A stretch of 64,000 nucleotides of DNA from contig CAZPYJ010000014.1 of the NCBI GenBank assembly GCA_964590645.1, forward strand, positions 35,325-99,324, given 5' to 3'. The DNA comes from JAGNHN01 sp964590645. GTDB taxonomy: Bacteria; Bacteroidota; Bacteroidia; Bacteroidales; JAGNHN01. Both the position numbers and the translations under genes were made by a program. The notes below the pieces were generated by a model. That model was given only the letters and a program-made list of their open reading frames with translations, did no database searches and was not told where the DNA came from. Position 1 is the first letter of the stretch; each line of letters opens with the position of its first letter. Below are positions 61,880 to 64,000 of the stretch, one piece after another.

Positions 61880-63888
61880 AATTATACGAAACACTCGAAC
61901 GGCAATTAAAAAAAGAACCCAACTTCGTTACCGATGAAGGAGAGCTGAAAAAATGGGTAGTTCTAAACAAAGCACAGAATTTTGATGAAGAACTCATCGG
62001 TTTGCTGCTCGACAATGCCGACTTGAAGGAGAAGTTTTTCGTGAAAGTAAAAGACAGCTTGGTTTTTAACCAAAACCTGTTCAGCCAATTCTTGGAGCAG
62101 AAAAACTATCTTAATGACAGTTACACCCAATACAAAAACAAAGTTGGGCTAACCATAGACGGCAAATACCTGAAACAACGCAATGAAGTATCCCTGGTAT
62201 GGCCATTTAAAGACTGCATACTGGAAGGCGGACAAAGCCGAGAAGAACAGAAACGGGAGGAAATTTTCTTTAATGAAATACTTGCACAGGACGAAATAAC
62301 CCAGCTACTCGAACCTAAAGTGCTTACCAACGCCAAAGTATTTGATAAAGAAGGTGAACACCCCTTTAGCATATTTACCCGTGATGCCGAACTGAACAAG
62401 AAAAGAGGGCTGCCTGAAGACACTATTACCGACAACCTGATTATTAAAGGTAACAACCTTTTGGCATTGCACTCACTAAAAAAGGAATTTGCAGGAAAGG
62501 TGAAACTGATTTACATAGACCCGCCCTACAATACAGGGAATGATAGTTTTCAGTATAACGATACTTTTAATCATTCAACTTGGCTAACATTTGTCAAAAA
62601 CCGCCTTGAATTAGCAAAATCATTATTAAATAAGAGTGGAACAATGGCGGTAAGTATTGACCATAATGAGATAGGCTATATGATTAGTTTGTTAGACGAA
62701 GTATTTGGACAAGAAAACCGAAAAAACATTATTACAATAAAAAGAAGTTCAGTTTCAGGTGCCAAAGTCATTAATCCTGGTGTTGTTAATGTAAGTGAGT
62801 TCTTAGTCTTATATAGTAAAGAGTCATCCAGTTGGAAACCAAACAAGGTGTTTAGAGGCAAAGAACGAGATAGTCGATATAACTCAATAATTAAAAACAT
62901 AAACGGCAATCCTGAGAAATGGGAGTACGAAAGTGTTCTAGATGCTTTTTCTTCATTTAAGAATATTCAAAAAAGTAAGTTAAGAAAAGATTTAGGGGCA
63001 GATTATGAAATTGAACTTGAAAACTTCTTTATAGAGAATAAGGATAGAGTAATTCGTTTTGCTGGATTGGATGATAAGAGTATTTCTGCAGGAGTTAAAG
63101 AACTAAAATATCTCTCAAAAGAAGATGATACGAAAACCTTTGTATTCAGCAGAGAAAATCATAGTGACTACTATTTATTTAAAGGCAACGCTATCCTGTT
63201 CTTTAAAGACCGCCTGATAAAAATTGATGATAGATGGGAATTTGGTGAAATGATATCTGACATATGGAATGATGTGCTACCAAATGATATACACAATGAA
63301 GGTGGTGTCACATTAAGGAAAGGAAAGAAACCCGAAAAGCTTCTTGAAAGGTTAATAGACTTAACAACGGATAATTCTGATATAATTTTAGATTATCATC
63401 TCGGTAGTGGCACAACAGCAGCAGTTACGCATAAAATGAAAAGACAATATATAGGTGTTGAGCAACTTGATTATGGGGAAAATGACAGTAAGCAACGATT
63501 AATAAATGTAATTAATGGAGAACAATCGGGCATTTCAAAAAATTACAATTGGAAAGGCGGTGGTTCATTCACCTATCTCGAACTAAAAAAATACAACCAA
63601 ATTTTAATTGAACAGATTGAAGAAGCCAAAGACACTGATGCCCTATTAGTAATTTGGGAGCAGATGAAGGCAAAAAGCTTTTTGAACTATAATGTGGACA
63701 TCAAAAAACAGGATGAACACATTGAGGAATACAAAGCATTGAGTCTGGAAGAACAGAAACAACACCTTTGCGAATTGCTGGACAAAAACCAATTGTACGT
63801 AAACCTCTCCTCACTCAATGACATAGACTTTGAATGTACGGATGAAGAAAAAGAAGTAACCAAAGATTTTTACCAAATAAAAGACTAA
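61876..63888 (+). CDS. mod: Type III R-M adenine methyltransferase (Mod)
   Basis: A 670-residue beta-class N6-adenine methyltransferase that both modifies and recognises DNA for a type III system. Motif IV DPPYNTGND is at residues 215-223. Motif I comes later as DYHLGSGTTA (506-515), the beta-class order. Between them lies the target recognition domain (about 275-470), the most AT-rich and variable part. The N-terminal 200 residues are the usual Mod extension. The C-terminal LLDKNQLYVNLSSLNDIDF is typical of Mod as well. There is no tetranucleotide tract to suggest phase variation. The partner res gene should follow, but only a 24-codon stub is seen. Confidence 0.93.
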   Translation: MKLYETLERQLKKEPNFVTDEGELKKWVVLNKAQNFDEELIGLLLDNADLKEKFFVKVKDSLVFNQNLFSQFLEQKNYLNDSYTQYKNKVGLTIDGKYLKQRNEVSLVWPFKDCILEGGQSREEQKREEIFFNEILAQDEITQLLEPKVLTNAKVFDKEGEHPFSIFTRDAELNKKRGLPEDTITDNLIIKGNNLLALHSLKKEFAGKVKLIYIDPPYNTGNDSFQYNDTFNHSTWLTFVKNRLELAKSLLNKSGTMAVSIDHNEIGYMISLLDEVFGQENRKNIITIKRSSVSGAKVINPGVVNVSEFLVLYSKESSSWKPNKVFRGKERDSRYNSIIKNINGNPEKWEYESVLDAFSSFKNIQKSKLRKDLGADYEIELENFFIENKDRVIRFAGLDDKSISAGVKELKYLSKEDDTKTFVFSRENHSDYYLFKGNAILFFKDRLIKIDDRWEFGEMISDIWNDVLPNDIHNEGGVTLRKGKKPEKLLERLIDLTTDNSDIILDYHLGSGTTAAVTHKMKRQYIGVEQLDYGENDSKQRLINVINGEQSGISKNYNWKGGGSFTYLELKKYNQILIEQIEEAKDTDALLVIWEQMKAKSFLNYNVDIKKQDEHIEEYKALSLEEQKQHLCELLDKNQLYVNLSSLNDIDFECTDEEKEVTKDFYQIKD

Positions 63889-63892
63889 GCAA

Positions 63893-63967
63893 ATGGCATT
63901 TCTTTACGAGATATTCAACAATCCATTTGCGAGAAAGGCTTTAGCTGTATATTCCGCTCCATATTGA
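63893..63967 (+). pseudogene. 24-codon open frame after mod, possible truncated res gene
   Basis: Four bases after the mod stop, an ATG opens MAFLYEIFNNPFARKALAVY and stops at a TGA, which is also the TGA of the first TTGACCCCCC motif. Type III loci normally place res right here. The peptide is too short to identify, so truncation by the following element is inference. Confidence 0.4.
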
Positions 63968-64000
63968 CCCCCCTATTCCGGTGATGCTGACCCCCCATTC
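63965..64000. mobile_element. Probable terminal repeats of an IS21-family element (edge of window)
   Basis: Two direct repeats, TGACCCCCC at 63965-63973 and 63988-63996, 23 bases apart, with CCGGTGATGC between. Multiple short TGACCCCC repeats at the ends are a mark of IS21-family elements. The transposase genes (istA, istB) would lie beyond the window. The call rests on 36 bases and my memory of the family. Confidence 0.45.

Overview
The window comes from a Bacteroidota chromosome. The evidence is: T9SS-type C-terminal sorting domains on secreted proteins, HmuY/TonB heme uptake, DUF6249 and GH3-family proteins, the S74 'tail fiber' type of secreted protein, weak Shine-Dalgarno signals, and repeated upstream matches to the Bacteroidota -7 box TAnnTTTG. 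A Saprospiria-like relative would fit, but that is a guess. The sequence is a draft assembly: a 100-N gap lies at 14876-14975. I found no rRNA and no CRISPR array. There is one tRNA.

Layout. (1) 1-3.3 kb, minus strand: xth, an OmpA-type lipoprotein, an aminotransferase and the start of zupT, probably one transcript. (2) 3.3-6.3 kb, minus strand: a compact type II restriction-modification (R-M) locus with a controller-like XRE protein, an HNH protein, a second putative nuclease, and a C5 methyltransferase carrying an N-terminal excisionase-type HTH. (3) 6.4-13.4 kb: a ClC channel, two secreted surface proteins, an alpha/beta hydrolase, a DUF6249 protein and thpR. (4) 13.5-15.1 kb: tRNA-Ala(GGC) followed by a tandem repeat array with one intact and at least two broken GIY-YIG nuclease genes; the assembly breaks inside it. 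(5) 15.3-24.6 kb: one translationally coupled operon hsdR-hsdS-[AlbA_2/ATPase regulator]-[DUF262+HNH+HEPN-like protein]-hsdM, that is, a type I R-M system enclosing what looks like a GmrSD-type effector. (6) 25.0-33.3 kb: a 2437-residue secreted multidomain protein and a secreted cyclophilin. (7) 33.5-47.3 kb: mostly housekeeping or envelope genes (EEP phosphodiesterase, GH3, LysE, a giant alpha-2-macroglobulin, DUF3108, gpmA, lgt). (8) 45.5-52.3 kb, minus strand: a heme-acquisition operon (small His-rich membrane protein, HmuY-like protein with sorting domain, TonB receptor, HmuY lipoprotein, secreted M28 peptidase). (9) 52.3-59.1 kb: DUF192 protein, ferredoxin, two GH13 amylases, an ABC-F ATPase. 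(10) 59.3-64.0 kb: a gene-poor repeat-rich stretch, a parDE toxin-antitoxin pair with its operator, and an AT-rich cassette of 5'-nucleotidase plus type III Mod. That cassette stops at a 24-codon stub which may be a broken res gene, next to C-rich direct repeats resembling an IS21-family end.

Three different R-M systems, a toxin-antitoxin pair, a nuclease repeat array and an IS-like edge lie in 64 kb, so the window is rich in defence and mobile DNA set into an ordinary core. The most unusual item is the type I operon in (5). Its central gene joins a DUF262 domain, an HNH motif and a C-terminal HEPN-type RNxxxH motif, beside a regulator containing twelve 12-bp repeats. That layout would suit a restriction system with a back-up suicide effector. 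This is inference from domain content only.
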